DNA of 64,000 nt. Origin: Candidatus Gastranaerophilales bacterium (lineage in GTDB: Bacteria; Cyanobacteriota; Vampirovibrionia; Gastranaerophilales; Gastranaerophilaceae). The notes under the pieces are model-generated. The model worked only from the letters and a program-made list of their open reading frames with translations, was not told where the DNA came from and did no database searches. The DNA lies in assembly GCA_017461425.1 (NCBI GenBank), contig JAFTXY010000013.1, positions 23,337 through 87,336 on the forward strand. Direction: 5' to 3'. Position 1 is the stretch's first letter; every line of letters begins with the position of its first letter. Shown here piece after piece: positions 17,003 through 27,060 of this stretch. Both the position numbers and the translations under genes were made by a program.

Positions 17003-18338
17003 TGTTTTCTCCTTTTGGCAATAGTATGCTTACTGAAACATTTTTAGGATTTAAATATTTTTTTGCAACTTTTTGCAAATATTTGCAATCAATATCATTT
17101 AATGTTTTTAAATATTTTTTAGGCAAGTTTAAATCTTCGCAAACTGTTACCCAATATCCAATACTATCCGCAATATCTGAAACCATTTCAGAATCCTGTG
17201 CAAAATTAACTTTTGCACGTTTTTTGGCTTTTTTTAATTCTTCTTCTTCAATTTTTTCCAAGCCTTTTAAATATTCTTTTAACTCGTTTTCGACAATATC
17301 TTTTTTATCAGCATTAAAATTAGCTTCAATAAAGAAATTATCACCATCTTTAAATTGATAATGACAGCTTTCAATTTGATAATAATATGGCTCATCTTGA
17401 GACTCTACAAGATTTTTATACAATCTTGAACTTTTACCATCACCCAAAATTGTTGATAATAAATCAAGCGCAATTGTTTCTTTTAAATTTTTAGCACTAT
17501 CGCATAATGCACCAATCATTATATAGCCTGTGTTTACTTCTGAGTAATCAAAAACTGTTTTTGGTTTTTTTATTTTTATTTCAGGTTTTTTCTTATCAGT
17601 TTTACATTTTTGAATTTTTTCATCTGTTGAAAAAACAAAATTTTCTTCGACCAATTTCAAAACTTCATTTTCATCATATTCGCCAACAACAATTGTGGTA
17701 ATATTTTTAGGTGAATAAAAAGTTTTATAATATCTTTTAATCTCTTCTTGAGAAATATTTGCAATAATTTCTTTTGTTCCAATCACTTCTCTTTTGTATG
17801 GATGATTTTCATACATTGATTTATTTAAATTTTTATATACCTTTCTCCAATTGTTATCTTCTCCCATTCGAATTTCTTCAATAACAACATATCTTTCTCT
17901 TTTTTCACTAGGAGCTTCACCATTTGGATTAAATTCAGGCCCGATTTCTTCTTTTGGGAATTGAGCATCAACCATCATATCAGCATGCATATGAAAAGCA
18001 AGAGGAAAATGCTCTTTTGGAATATTTATATAATAAAAAGTATAGTCTTTCCAGGTTGCTGCATTTATAATGCCGCCTTTTTCCTCCATTGTTCTATCAA
18101 AAACACCGGCTGGATATTTTGTTGTGCCTTTAAACAAAAGATGTTCAACAAAATGAGATACGCCGTTATTTTGTGCATTTTCATTAATGGAACCGGTTTT
18201 AACCCAAGAGCTAACATTAATCATTGGGCTTTCTTTTCTTGCTAAAACAACTTTATGACCATTTTTATATGTAAAAACTTTTAAAGGTTCTGATAAATAT
18301 GGATATTCTACTAATTCCTTTTTTATAATCTTTGTCAT
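16989..18338 (-). CDS. M16 zinc peptidase, catalytic subunit
   Basis: Insulinase-family metallopeptidase of 449 residues. The inverted zinc motif HFVEHLLFKGT (HxxEH) is near residue 63 and a downstream conserved Glu (VVIEEIRM) about 90 residues later supplies the third ligand. It degrades peptides or processes proteins; the substrate is not evident. The neighbouring gene encodes the inactive partner. AAGGTG precedes ATG 18338, and the gene follows aroH by 12 bp in what looks like a def-fmt-aroH-M16-M16 operon. Confidence 0.93.
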   Translation of the reverse strand: MTKIIKKELVEYPYLSEPLKVFTYKNGHKVVLARKESPMINVSSWVKTGSINENAQNNGVSHFVEHLLFKGTTKYPAGVFDRTMEEKGGIINAATWKDYTFYYINIPKEHFPLAFHMHADMMVDAQFPKEEIGPEFNPNGEAPSEKRERYVVIEEIRMGEDNNWRKVYKNLNKSMYENHPYKREVIGTKEIIANISQEEIKRYYKTFYSPKNITTIVVGEYDENEVLKLVEENFVFSTDEKIQKCKTDKKKPEIKIKKPKTVFDYSEVNTGYIMIGALCDSAKNLKETIALDLLSTILGDGKSSRLYKNLVESQDEPYYYQIESCHYQFKDGDNFFIEANFNADKKDIVENELKEYLKGLEKIEEEELKKAKKRAKVNFAQDSEMVSDIADSIGYWVTVCEDLNLPKKYLKTLNDIDCKYLQKVAKKYLNPKNVSVSILLPKGENNAAL

Positions 18339-18350
18339 TCTATCACCTTT

Positions 18351-18713
18351 TTAAATATCTTGTCTTAAAATTTTTGCACCTTTTAAATAAATATGTCTTA
18401 TTTCATTTTGCATTTTGTTAGTATTTATATTCAACAATATTCTAAGGCACATTTTCAAACTATTTTCAACATCTAATTCGTGATAACACATCATTGGAAC
18501 CTGATTAAATCCACAATCAATGCGAGCATATTTTGCTGGGAAATCAGCATTTAAATCAGTTGTCAAAGTAAAAATTGCAAATGCAATATCTTCTTTATTT
18601 ATTTCGTTTTGCTTAAGCATTTCATTTAACAATTCAACTGTTGCGTTTTGAATTTCTTCTTTTGTATTGGAATTTAGTGTAATTGCACCCCTAACGCCTC
18701 TTGAAAATACCAT
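18351..18713 (-). CDS. aroH: Chorismate mutase, AroH type
   Basis: Converts chorismate to prephenate for phenylalanine and tyrosine synthesis. The 120-residue protein has the monofunctional AroH (trimeric) signature: RGVRGAITL at the N terminus with the active-site Arg, FTLTTDLNADFPA in the middle, and VPMMCYHELDV, all characteristic. Its ATG overlaps the fmt stop as TAATG, so translation is probably coupled. Confidence 0.95.
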   Translation of the reverse strand: MVFSRGVRGAITLNSNTKEEIQNATVELLNEMLKQNEINKEDIAFAIFTLTTDLNADFPAKYARIDCGFNQVPMMCYHELDVENSLKMCLRILLNINTNKMQNEIRHIYLKGAKILRQDI

Positions 18714-19645
18714 TATATAAACATATCTCCTATGCTAATTCTTGCCCCATTTGCCCAAGCGGAGGCATTCATTTCACCTTTTCCCTCCGGTTTAATTGTT
18801 ACCAATTTTAGGGCATCTTTAGAACACTTAACTACAATTCCATCTTTTAAAACATCAATTATTTCGCCATTTTTACCATTTTGGGCTTCTATTGTTTCGG
18901 TTTTTAATACTTTTACTATTTTATTTTGAAAAGTTGTATGATTTGTATTTATTTGGTACATTCCTCTAATTTTATTATGCAGAGCCTTTGCATCCATTGA
19001 CCAATCAATAACTTTTTCTTCTTTTTTAATTTTTTTTGTAAAAGTAGCATCTTGATGTTTTTGAGGAATAGATTTTAATGTTCCATTTTCAATACCTTTT
19101 AATGTATCATCAAGTAATTTTGGACTTCTTTTAGATATTTCTATCATTAATTCAATAACATTCATATTTGAAGTTATTTGAATTTTATCTTGTAAGCATA
19201 TATCACCCGCATCAAGCTCTAATACTGTTTTCATTGTTGTAATTCCAGTATATTCACATCCATCAATAATAGATTGAGCTATAGGATTTGCACCACGATA
19301 TAAAGGCAATAAACTTGCATGAAGATTGATTGTTGCATATTTTGGAATATCAATAACTTCTTGAGATAAAATTTGACCAAAAGCAAAAGTAATGAAAAAA
19401 TCTGGTTTCATTTCTTTTAATTTTTCAATCATGTCATTTTCTTTTGAAATTTTATCTGGCTCAAAAACAGCAATATTATTTTCTTTTGCCATTTTTGTTA
19501 TATTTCTTTCAACTATTTTTTTGCCTCTATTTTGCGCTTTTGCCTTTTGAGTTACAAGAGCCAAAACTTCATAATCACTAGATTTTATAAAATATTCAAA
19601 ACTTTCTAGCGCAATATCTGGAGTAGCAAAAAATACTATTCTCAT
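18713..19645 (-). CDS. fmt: Methionyl-tRNA formyltransferase
   Basis: Formylates initiator Met-tRNA using 10-formyl-tetrahydrofolate. Typical features are the N-terminal RIVFFATPDIA, the INLHASLLPLYRGANPI catalytic block (Asn and His of the formyl transfer site) near residue 107 and the TGITTMKTVLELDAGDI segment near 137. 310 residues is the normal length. AAGGA precedes the ATG; it lies 2 bp after def, the classic def-fmt pairing. Confidence 0.97.
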   Translation of the reverse strand: MRIVFFATPDIALESFEYFIKSSDYEVLALVTQKAKAQNRGKKIVERNITKMAKENNIAVFEPDKISKENDMIEKLKEMKPDFFITFAFGQILSQEVIDIPKYATINLHASLLPLYRGANPIAQSIIDGCEYTGITTMKTVLELDAGDICLQDKIQITSNMNVIELMIEISKRSPKLLDDTLKGIENGTLKSIPQKHQDATFTKKIKKEEKVIDWSMDAKALHNKIRGMYQINTNHTTFQNKIVKVLKTETIEAQNGKNGEIIDVLKDGIVVKCSKDALKLVTIKPEGKGEMNASAWANGARISIGDMFI

Positions 19646-19647
19646 TT

Positions 19648-20280
19648 TTATTCCTTGCTATTTTCTAATTCTTCAATTTCTTTTCTGAATTTTTCAATTT
19701 CTTCCGGATGTTCTTTTTCCCAAGCTACAATCTCATCTTCCAATTCTTTTTCTTCTAAAAGATATTCTTCTTGAACAGATGGAAGATTATATTTAGCTAA
19801 AACTTCATTTGCAACAAACTTATTTCTGCAATGATCAATAAACATATGACCTTCTAAATGATCAAACTCATGTTGAATTGCTCTAGCTAATAATTCGCCA
19901 TCTTTCGCTTCAATAACAAATGGTCGCCCATTTATATCAAGAGCTTTCACCATTACATTTTTATATCTGCGAACAACGGTATATGCTTTTGGGAAGCTTA
20001 AACATCCTTCATAGCTATTTATTGCACCTGATTTTTTAATTATTTTAGGATTTACAAAAACCATCGGATCAATTGGGCCTGATGGATCAGAAACATCGAT
20101 AACAAATATTCTTAAACTTTCTCCAACTTGAGGAGCGGCAAGCCCAACACCATTAGAATGATACATTGTTTCCAACATATCATTAATCAATGTTTTAATT
20201 TTTTTTGATATTTTTATAACTTCCTTGGATTTTTCCCTTAATATAGGGTCTCCGTATTGAACAATTTTTAATATAGACAT
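19648..20280 (-). CDS. def: Peptide deformylase
   Basis: Removes the N-formyl group from new proteins. The three conserved motifs are present: GVGLAAPQVG near residue 44, EGCLSFP near 92 with the metal-binding Cys, and QHEFDHLEG near 137 with the two His and catalytic Glu. At 210 residues it carries an extra acidic, Glu/Lys-rich C-terminal tail of about 35 residues. There is no ribosome site; TAGAAT lies exactly 6 nt before the ATG, predicting a leaderless transcript for the whole def-fmt-aroH-M16-M16 unit. Confidence 0.97.
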   Translation of the reverse strand: MSILKIVQYGDPILREKSKEVIKISKKIKTLINDMLETMYHSNGVGLAAPQVGESLRIFVIDVSDPSGPIDPMVFVNPKIIKKSGAINSYEGCLSFPKAYTVVRRYKNVMVKALDINGRPFVIEAKDGELLARAIQHEFDHLEGHMFIDHCRNKFVANEVLAKYNLPSVQEEYLLEEKELEDEIVAWEKEHPEEIEKFRKEIEELENSKE

Positions 20281-20286
20281 ACCTAA

Positions 20287-20292
20287 ATTCTA
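20287..20292 (-). promoter_or_regulatory. -10 hexamer of the def operon, predicted leaderless
   Basis: TAGAAT on the minus strand, followed by TTAGGT and then the def ATG. No clear -35 match is seen. Confidence 0.45.
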
Positions 20293-20351
20293 ACACATTA
20301 AAAAACAAAATAAAATAATTTTGATGTAATATTAGTATAAAAGGAGAATAT

Positions 20352-21296
20352 ATGACAAAAGAAGAAAGAGTTTGCCAATTTTATAAATTATCCATAAGAA
20401 AAAATGGAAATATCTTTCCTTGTTGTCTTGCAATCGGAAGCTCGTATATAGGTAATCTTTTTGAAGAAGATATAATCAAAAAAATCGCCACAAAAAATGT
20501 TGAATGCGAATGCACATTATATAAAAATCGTCCAATTAAGGAAAATGAAAAACCAAACGTTCAAAGAATTCATATAGAATTCTCAAATGAATGTCAAGCA
20601 AAATGCATTTGTTGTAATCAACAAAAAGAAAAAATGGAAAACGAAGATATCCATCTTCAAAAATTAGATGAACTTATTAAAAATTACAAACCAAAATACA
20701 TAACAGTAATTGGCGGAGAAGTTTTAATTCAAAAAAAATCTCTTGATTGGATAGAAAAAATTAAAAACAAATATCCTGATATTTCTTTTGATATAGTAAC
20801 AAATCTTTGTGTTGGAGAAAATACAATCAAAAGGGCTATTAAAATTTTTGATGATATAACGGTTTCCATTCTTGGTTTTAGCCAAAATACATACAATAGA
20901 ATTATGGGACTAGATTTTGATAAAACTATAAAAAATGTTGAATACATTTTAGCTAATTCTAATGTTAAAATTCGTCCAAAATATCTTTTAATGCCAACGA
21001 ATATGTATGAAATTGGTTCATTTTTAAAATGGGCATTAAAATTAAATACACAAAAAATTTATTTGCATAATATTAGAGAATTTAGACAATGTTGTAATTT
21101 GGAAGATGCTTATTGGAATAACACATTTAATCAAATTGAAACAGAATTAAAAGAAATTTTAATTCAAAACAAAGATTTAATAATATCTAAAAACAGACAT
21201 TTTATTTCAATACACGATATTTTAGCCGAAAAAACAAATATGAATACTTTTATTCAAGAACAAGGTTTTGAAAATATCATAAAAATCACTTCATAA
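20352..21296 (+). CDS. Radical SAM protein with N-terminal Cys domain
   Basis: A 314-residue radical SAM protein at the edge of the glycan locus. The SAM cluster motif CQAKCICC (CxxxCxxC) is near residue 86, followed by VIGGEVLI. Before it lies a Cys-containing segment, CQFYKLSIRKNGNIFPCCLA (residues 8-27) and CECTLY, resembling the SPASM auxiliary-cluster region but placed ahead of the SAM barrel instead of behind it. AGGAG precedes the ATG. Divergent from def; its 3' end overlaps the epimerase gene by 11 bp. The substrate is unknown; a role in sugar or peptide modification is an inference from position. Confidence 0.75.
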   Translation: MTKEERVCQFYKLSIRKNGNIFPCCLAIGSSYIGNLFEEDIIKKIATKNVECECTLYKNRPIKENEKPNVQRIHIEFSNECQAKCICCNQQKEKMENEDIHLQKLDELIKNYKPKYITVIGGEVLIQKKSLDWIEKIKNKYPDISFDIVTNLCVGENTIKRAIKIFDDITVSILGFSQNTYNRIMGLDFDKTIKNVEYILANSNVKIRPKYLLMPTNMYEIGSFLKWALKLNTQKIYLHNIREFRQCCNLEDAYWNNTFNQIETELKEILIQNKDLIISKNRHFISIHDILAEKTNMNTFIQEQGFENIIKITS

Positions 21297-22128
21297 CTTT
21301 GAGATGATTAAATAAAATTTTTAACCCATCTTTATAAGAAGTAAATTTTAATTCAGGTAATTCATTCAACAATCTTGAATTGTCACCTGTATATTCTGGT
21401 GCCAAAATTGGATTTTTTATAATTATTTCTGATTTAAAATCAGAAATTTCATTCACCAATTCAGAAATTTCAAATAAACTTATAGATTCATTCGGGGTGA
21501 CATTAATTATATTTTCTTGTGGTGTTTTTATTAAAAATTTTTCTATAATTTTTGCTAAATCTTCGATATATAAATAATCAAATATAACGTTTTGGTTAAT
21601 TATTATTGGTTCTTTTTTTAAATTTTGTTCTATTGCATACGTTGGAAATCTTGTTTCTTTTTCATTTTTACCATAACAAGCAAAAATATTTAAACAAACA
21701 ACATCTTTTCTATCTTGAATTTTTTTAGCAATAAGCATTTTGGATTCGCCATATAAATCTTTTGGAATTACTCTTGAAATTTCTTCTTCTTTAATTTTGC
21801 GCAAATTTCTCGATTTATCATACATTGCGCCAGAACCAAAAAGAATTATTTTAACATTATCATTTTTAAATTTTAAAAGATTATCAACCATTTTTAAATT
21901 GTCAGAAATTGTTGAATTTCTATCAATTTCGCCTCGAACGCCGCCAATGGAAGCACAATGGATAATATAATCAATTTGATTTTCAATAAAATATTTTTTT
22001 ACTTCTTCTTCGTTAATCAAATTTAATTCATTACTTCTTGGAGATAAAACATTATATTTATCACTGAAATATTCTTTTAAATTTTTACCGACAAAGCCAC
22101 CAGAGCCTGTTATTAAAAGTGTTTTCAT
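21286..22128 (-). CDS. NAD(P)-dependent sugar epimerase/reductase (extended SDR)
   Basis: A 280-residue extended short-chain dehydrogenase. The NAD(P)-binding TGSGGFVG is at residues 7-14 and the catalytic YGESK (YxxxK) near residue 150, with the preceding GSGAMY as the Ser-containing motif. The closest recognisable relatives are dTDP-rhamnose and GDP-fucose synthase-like reductases. Next to ddhC and a YerE-like enzyme, it is a candidate for the YerF-type reduction of the C-4 ketone (inference). It lies 3 bp after ddhC. Confidence 0.8.
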   Translation of the reverse strand: MKTLLITGSGGFVGKNLKEYFSDKYNVLSPRSNELNLINEEEVKKYFIENQIDYIIHCASIGGVRGEIDRNSTISDNLKMVDNLLKFKNDNVKIILFGSGAMYDKSRNLRKIKEEEISRVIPKDLYGESKMLIAKKIQDRKDVVCLNIFACYGKNEKETRFPTYAIEQNLKKEPIIINQNVIFDYLYIEDLAKIIEKFLIKTPQENIINVTPNESISLFEISELVNEISDFKSEIIIKNPILAPEYTGDNSRLLNELPELKFTSYKDGLKILFNHLKVMK

Positions 22129-22131
22129 ATA

Positions 22132-23478
22132 TTACTCCATAAAATATTTATGAATTACATCTGATATTTTATCCATATGTTTTTCATCTAAATTTGGAAA
22201 AGTGCCAACCCAAAACGTGTTATTCATAATATAATCTGCATTTGGAAGCATTTTATAATGTGTTTCATTTAAATCTTTAGAATTTAGAATTTCAGAATCA
22301 TTAATCCTTAATTGAATTTCATTTTCAACAAACATTGGTTGTCTTAAAATATTACCCGCAAATAATTGACGAGTTCCAATTCCATTTTTTTCCAAATATT
22401 CAACAAGTGCTTGTTTAGTATATTTTTCACTTGGTTTTGTAGAAATTATAAAACCAAACCAAGATGGTTTAACCTCGTTATTAATTTTTGGAAGAATTAA
22501 AAATTGCGATAAATCTTCTAATTTTTTCATTAGATAATTAGCATTTTGAGTTCTTTTTTCTAAAAACACAGGAAGCTTTCTTAATTGAGACAAACCGATT
22601 GCAGCCTGCATATCGGTAATTTTTAAATTAAAACCAACATGAGAATATGTATATTTATGATCATATCCATAAGGTAAATTTCCTAATTGCATAGAAAATC
22701 TTTTACCGCATTTATTATCTTGTCCAGGTCTACAACTACAATCTCTGCCCCAATCACGAAAAGAACGAATTATATCATATAATTTTCTATCATTAGTCGC
22801 CAAGGCTCCACCTTCACCCATTGTTATATGATGAGCCGGATAAAAACTATATGTTCCAATATGTCCAATTGTTCCTGCTTTTTTATTATTGTATTCGGCG
22901 CCAAGAGCATCACAGCTATCTTCAATTAGCCAAAGATTATGCTTTTCACAAAGCGCAACAATTTTATCCATATCAAACATATTACCCAAAGTGTGCGCCA
23001 ACATTATTACTTTTGTTTTAGGAGTTATTGCTTTTTCTATTTGTTCAACATCAATATTATATGTGCCGACCTCGCAATCGACAAAAACAGGAACTAAACC
23101 TTGTTGAATAATAGGAGTAATTGTTGTTGGAAAACCGGATGCAACAGTAATTACTTCATCACCCTTTTTAACTTGTTTATCACCTAATTTGTATGAAGTT
23201 AAAGCGCTTAGCGCCAATAAATTTGCACTAGAACCAGAATTAACAGTTAAAACATAATTAACTCCTAGATATTTTGCAAATTCCTTTTCAAATTCATCAT
23301 TAAATCTGCCTGCTGTAAGCCACATATCCATTGAGGCTTCAACCATATTTATTAAATCTTCTTCATCCAATAATTTTCCAGATGGCGGGATATAATCCAA
23401 TTCTTTTTTATTACCAAAAGCAACTTGATAATATTCTTTAATTGAATCTATTACTTTTTGCCTTGCTTTATTTTCCAT
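22132..23478 (-). CDS. ddhC: CDP-4-dehydro-6-deoxyglucose 3-dehydratase (E1)
   Basis: Removes the C-3 hydroxyl of CDP-4-keto-6-deoxyglucose using pyridoxamine phosphate and a [2Fe-2S] centre. The fold is DegT/aminotransferase-like, but the position of the usual PLP lysine is His in FYPAHHITMGEGGAL near residue 215, the defining change in this dehydrase. The Cys-rich CSCRPGQDNKCG stretch near 248-259 fits the iron-sulfur ligands. 448 residues, AGGGG upstream of the ATG. With ddhA and ddhB in the same locus, this is the 3,6-dideoxyhexose pathway. The separate reductase DdhD (E3) is not in the window. Confidence 0.95.
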   Translation of the reverse strand: MENKARQKVIDSIKEYYQVAFGNKKELDYIPPSGKLLDEEDLINMVEASMDMWLTAGRFNDEFEKEFAKYLGVNYVLTVNSGSSANLLALSALTSYKLGDKQVKKGDEVITVASGFPTTITPIIQQGLVPVFVDCEVGTYNIDVEQIEKAITPKTKVIMLAHTLGNMFDMDKIVALCEKHNLWLIEDSCDALGAEYNNKKAGTIGHIGTYSFYPAHHITMGEGGALATNDRKLYDIIRSFRDWGRDCSCRPGQDNKCGKRFSMQLGNLPYGYDHKYTYSHVGFNLKITDMQAAIGLSQLRKLPVFLEKRTQNANYLMKKLEDLSQFLILPKINNEVKPSWFGFIISTKPSEKYTKQALVEYLEKNGIGTRQLFAGNILRQPMFVENEIQLRINDSEILNSKDLNETHYKMLPNADYIMNNTFWVGTFPNLDEKHMDKISDVIHKYFME

Positions 23479-23479
23479 T

Positions 23480-24772
23480 TTATACCCCTAATACATATTT
23501 GCTTTTATTTATTATAGAAACTATTTTCTTATTGCATCCATTTTTTTTCAAAATAGATTTCATAAATTTATAATTTTTTAGAGCAACCAACAAAATATCA
23601 AAATCCAAATCTTTTATTTCATCTGGCTTATATGTTTTAATTTCAAAATATTTTTCTTCATTAAAACCCTCAAATCTTTTATCAGATATTCCAACTATAT
23701 TCAATTTAGACATATCAAAATTTTCAAACAAAACATCCGATACTAAACCTGCTCCGTATAATAATATTTTTTTATTTTTATATTTTTTTGCTAATTTATC
23801 AATATATTTTTGTTCATTAATCACATTAAAATATTCAAACCAAGATTCTTTTTCCCTAATAAAAGAATATTTATAATTTTTTAAAGATAGATTTATTCTT
23901 AAAAAAGCTAAAATAAATTTGATTTTTTGTTCAAAATTTAAAAATCTAAAAATTTGCTGATAGTTATAAAAATAACCATTTCTATGAACATTATTTAATA
24001 TTACAATTGTTTTAAATAAATCATACAAGGACTTATGAAAATGTCTTAATCCATTAATTATTTCAATTTGTTTTTTTCTGTCTTTAATTAATTCTATCGA
24101 TGTTATATAGCCAACAGACCACAAAATATTGAATTTTGTTTTTGGAATATCATCAAAATCCAATCCTCTATGATATGTTGTTGCAAAATCAGGATTTACA
24201 CCAATATAAACAATATCTTCACTTGGATTATAAAACCTATTATTATCGTTTATATTTTTTGCACAAAGCGCTAAATGAGGAAATAAAAATCGAATATTAT
24301 CATAAGCATTTGCTAAAACTGTTGATGTTATATTTTTTGTTTTATAGATGCAGGCTGAAATTAATGATGCTTTATAATATATATCTGCTATTGTTTCATC
24401 TATTTTTCTTGTAAAAATAACATCATAATTATTTTCTATTGCATTTTCAATTTCATTCCAAACATGCCAGCTATATTTATCATTATCACCCAATAACCAA
24501 ACATATTCTTTTTTAGCAAGTTCATATGCTCTTGCAATGTTAGCATTCCCACCGATATTTTTATTATGTTTAATATGAATTAAATTAGAAAATTTTTCTT
24601 GATATTCATTCAAAATTTCCGTTGTGCCATCATCAGAATTATTATTCAAAACAGTTATATTTAAATCCCTAACAGGAGAATCAACAGCAAATAACTGCTC
24701 AAGTGTTTTTATTAAAAACTCTTTTCTGTTGTATGTAACTATAAAAATTTCAAGTTTATCTTTTAAATTCAT
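23480..24772 (-). CDS. Glycosyltransferase family 2 with C-terminal Rossmann module
   Basis: A 430-residue two-part protein. The first ~240 residues are a GT-A glycosyltransferase (FIVTYNRKEF at the N terminus, LNNNSDDGT, GDNDKYSW in the DxD region). The last ~100 residues contain KILLYGAGLVSDVLFENF and NIVGISDKRFEG, a GxGxxS/G dinucleotide-type Rossmann unit also found twice in the protein at 32.8 kb. The ATG overlaps the ddhB stop as TAATG. It likely adds one sugar of the surface polymer; donor and acceptor are unknown. Confidence 0.85.
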   Translation of the reverse strand: MNLKDKLEIFIVTYNRKEFLIKTLEQLFAVDSPVRDLNITVLNNNSDDGTTEILNEYQEKFSNLIHIKHNKNIGGNANIARAYELAKKEYVWLLGDNDKYSWHVWNEIENAIENNYDVIFTRKIDETIADIYYKASLISACIYKTKNITSTVLANAYDNIRFLFPHLALCAKNINDNNRFYNPSEDIVYIGVNPDFATTYHRGLDFDDIPKTKFNILWSVGYITSIELIKDRKKQIEIINGLRHFHKSLYDLFKTIVILNNVHRNGYFYNYQQIFRFLNFEQKIKFILAFLRINLSLKNYKYSFIREKESWFEYFNVINEQKYIDKLAKKYKNKKILLYGAGLVSDVLFENFDMSKLNIVGISDKRFEGFNEEKYFEIKTYKPDEIKDLDFDILLVALKNYKFMKSILKKNGCNKKIVSIINKSKYVLGV

Positions 24773-25818
24773 TACAAGCCTTGTTTTTCCATATATTCTT
24801 TTATTTGTTCAATAGAATAATCTAGCATATTTTCGCTATTATAATATTTTTTATACCAACTAACTGTTTTTTCTATTGCAATATCTGCGCTATATGCAGG
24901 CTTCCAACCTAATAAATCTTTTGCTTTTTGATTATTAAGCATTAAAAGATTTGCCTCATGTAATGAACTTTTTTCACCAACAATTACTTCGCCTTTTTGA
25001 TAGTTTATACATACTTTTTTTGCTACATCTTGAACAGTTAAAATACTATCTTCATTTGGTCCAAAATTAAAACCTTGAGCAAATTCTCTCTTACCCTCTA
25101 ATAATTTTTGTCCTAACATTAAATAGCCAAATAATGGCTCTAGAACCAACTGCCAAGGGCGAATTGCAATAGGATTTCTTATTTCAATTGGAATATTTTG
25201 ATTTATCGACCTTACGCAATCTGGCACCAATCTATCTTGCGCCCAATCTCCCCCGCCAATAACATTTCCGGCTCTTGCCGTTGCTAATAAAAACCCATTT
25301 TCTAAAAAAGAACGACGATATGAAGATGACATAATTTCAACGCAAGCCTTAGATGATGAATACATATCATAACCACCCATAGCATCATCTTCTTTATATG
25401 CATAATTTTGCTCTTTATTTTCATAGCATTTATCAGTTGTTATGTTAACAAATGCTTGAACAGTATCGCATTTTCTTGCAGCTTCTAAAACATTTAAAGT
25501 GCCAATAACATTGGTTTTATATGTTAATAATGGTTCACTATATGAATATCTAACCAAAGGTTGTGCAGCAAGATGAAAAATTATGTCTGGTTTGAAATCA
25601 TTCATTGCTCTTTGCAGTTTATTTTCATCTAAAATATCCCCAAAACAGCCATTATTTAAACCTAAAATATTATATAAAGAAGGATTTGTATTTGGTTCTA
25701 AAGAATACCCATAAACTTCAGCATTAAGCTCTCTTAACCATAAATTAAGCCAAGAACCCTTAAAACCTGTATGTCCAGTCAGAAAAACTTTTTTATTTTT
25801 ATAGATATTTTTAAACAA
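24772..25818 (-). CDS. ddhB: CDP-glucose 4,6-dehydratase
   Basis: Oxidises CDP-glucose at C-4 and eliminates water to give CDP-4-keto-6-deoxyglucose. The NAD-binding TGHTGFKGSW is near residue 15, where the FKGSW extension is typical of this enzyme among SDRs, followed by HLAAQPLVRYSY and the YxxxK active site (YSSSK). 348 residues. There is no ATG: the start is TTG 25818, with AGGAG 8 nt upstream. First gene of a minus-strand operon running through the glycosyltransferase and ddhC to the reductase. Confidence 0.95.
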   Translation of the reverse strand: MFKNIYKNKKVFLTGHTGFKGSWLNLWLRELNAEVYGYSLEPNTNPSLYNILGLNNGCFGDILDENKLQRAMNDFKPDIIFHLAAQPLVRYSYSEPLLTYKTNVIGTLNVLEAARKCDTVQAFVNITTDKCYENKEQNYAYKEDDAMGGYDMYSSSKACVEIMSSSYRRSFLENGFLLATARAGNVIGGGDWAQDRLVPDCVRSINQNIPIEIRNPIAIRPWQLVLEPLFGYLMLGQKLLEGKREFAQGFNFGPNEDSILTVQDVAKKVCINYQKGEVIVGEKSSLHEANLLMLNNQKAKDLLGWKPAYSADIAIEKTVSWYKKYYNSENMLDYSIEQIKEYMEKQGL

Positions 25819-25870
25819 ACTAAAACTCCTAAATTATGTTTTTATTATATTATAATTCATCAACGTGTGC

Positions 25871-25876
25871 TACAAT
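25871..25876 (+). promoter_or_regulatory. -10 hexamer, predicted leaderless start
   Basis: TACAAT, then 6 nt, then the ATG at 25883; no ribosome binding site. Confidence 0.45.
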
Positions 25877-25882
25877 TATTCT

Positions 25883-26986
25883 ATGATGGTTTCCGTTCTA
25901 ATACCTTATTATAACGATAGAGAATATCTATCACAAGCAATCGAATCAGTTCTTAATCAAACATACAAAGATTTTGAATTGATTTTAATCAACCATGCAA
26001 CAACTGATGATTGCAGAGAAATTGCTCATTCATATAATGATAAAAGAATTAAACATATTGATATGGAAGAAAATTATGGTGCTGGCGGAGGAATGATTAT
26101 TTCAAAATTCCTTGAAAATGCCAAAGGTAAGTATGTTAAATTGTTTTGTGCAGATGATGTTATGTATCCGAATTGCTTAGAAAATTTAGTAAATTACATG
26201 GAAAAACATCCTGAAAAAGATTTTATTTTTGGAAATGTCGAATATATTGATGAAAATAATAAACCAACCGGAGAAAATTGGTTTAAAAATAGAGCTGGTT
26301 TTTCAATAGAAAATGATGAAGCAGGTTGTCTTTTAACATATTTTAAAGGATGCAGTATATTACCATATATAGGCAGCTTTTGCAAAAAAGAACTATTTTC
26401 TACAATTAAAATAGACAAAACTTCAATTATGACCTTAGATATGTCTATTTGGGTTTTATTTCTTATTAAGGACTACAAAATAGATTATTTTAACGAACTT
26501 GTAGCAGGATATAGAATCCATGAAAATCAAATGTCCAGCTCAAAACAAAAAAAAATTGCATATCAACGATGCGAATTTGAGTTTAAAAATTTTATGAATA
26601 TATTTTTCGAATTTGAAAATATTGAACTTGCACGCAAAGTCTTTAAAAATAACCCAATCTTAAAGCATCCAAACTTAACGAAAGAAGATTTAAAATTTGC
26701 TATAGCATTTGAAATACTAATACATCCTAGCTCATGGTTCAGACAAAGCGGATACATATACATATATAATTGTTTAAATGATGATAAAAAAAGAAATTAT
26801 CTTAAAGAAAAATTTAATTTCGGAATAAAAGAATTTAGACAAATATATTCAAAAGGTGCAGAGTCTTTATTTCAACCTGCACAAACTTTATCGTTATCTC
26901 AAATTGGCTATATTTTCATTAAAAAACTGCTTTTCAAAATAACCTTTAGAGATTATTTCAAAAACAAAAAATTAAAAGCGTTGTAA
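25883..26986 (+). CDS. Glycosyltransferase family 2
   Basis: A 367-residue GT-A transferase with VLIPYYNDREYL at the N terminus, LNQTYKDFELILI and the metal-binding CADDVMY near residue 95. No transmembrane segments are obvious, so it is probably cytoplasmic or peripheral. It is the only plus-strand gene inside the glycan locus and runs divergently from ddhB, 64 bp away. Start ATG 25883 (25886 also possible); the GTG at 25865 lies upstream of the -10 box. Its 3' end converges on the pyruvyltransferase-family gene with 74 bp of AT-rich DNA between. Confidence 0.88.
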   Translation: MMVSVLIPYYNDREYLSQAIESVLNQTYKDFELILINHATTDDCREIAHSYNDKRIKHIDMEENYGAGGGMIISKFLENAKGKYVKLFCADDVMYPNCLENLVNYMEKHPEKDFIFGNVEYIDENNKPTGENWFKNRAGFSIENDEAGCLLTYFKGCSILPYIGSFCKKELFSTIKIDKTSIMTLDMSIWVLFLIKDYKIDYFNELVAGYRIHENQMSSSKQKKIAYQRCEFEFKNFMNIFFEFENIELARKVFKNNPILKHPNLTKEDLKFAIAFEILIHPSSWFRQSGYIYIYNCLNDDKKRNYLKEKFNFGIKEFRQIYSKGAESLFQPAQTLSLSQIGYIFIKKLLFKITFRDYFKNKKLKAL

Positions 26987-27060
26987 TTATAAAGATATAA
27001 CTTTTAGCATTTTTATAATTTTTGCCATTTTTTTGCTCTTTTTCCAATTTTCACACATTC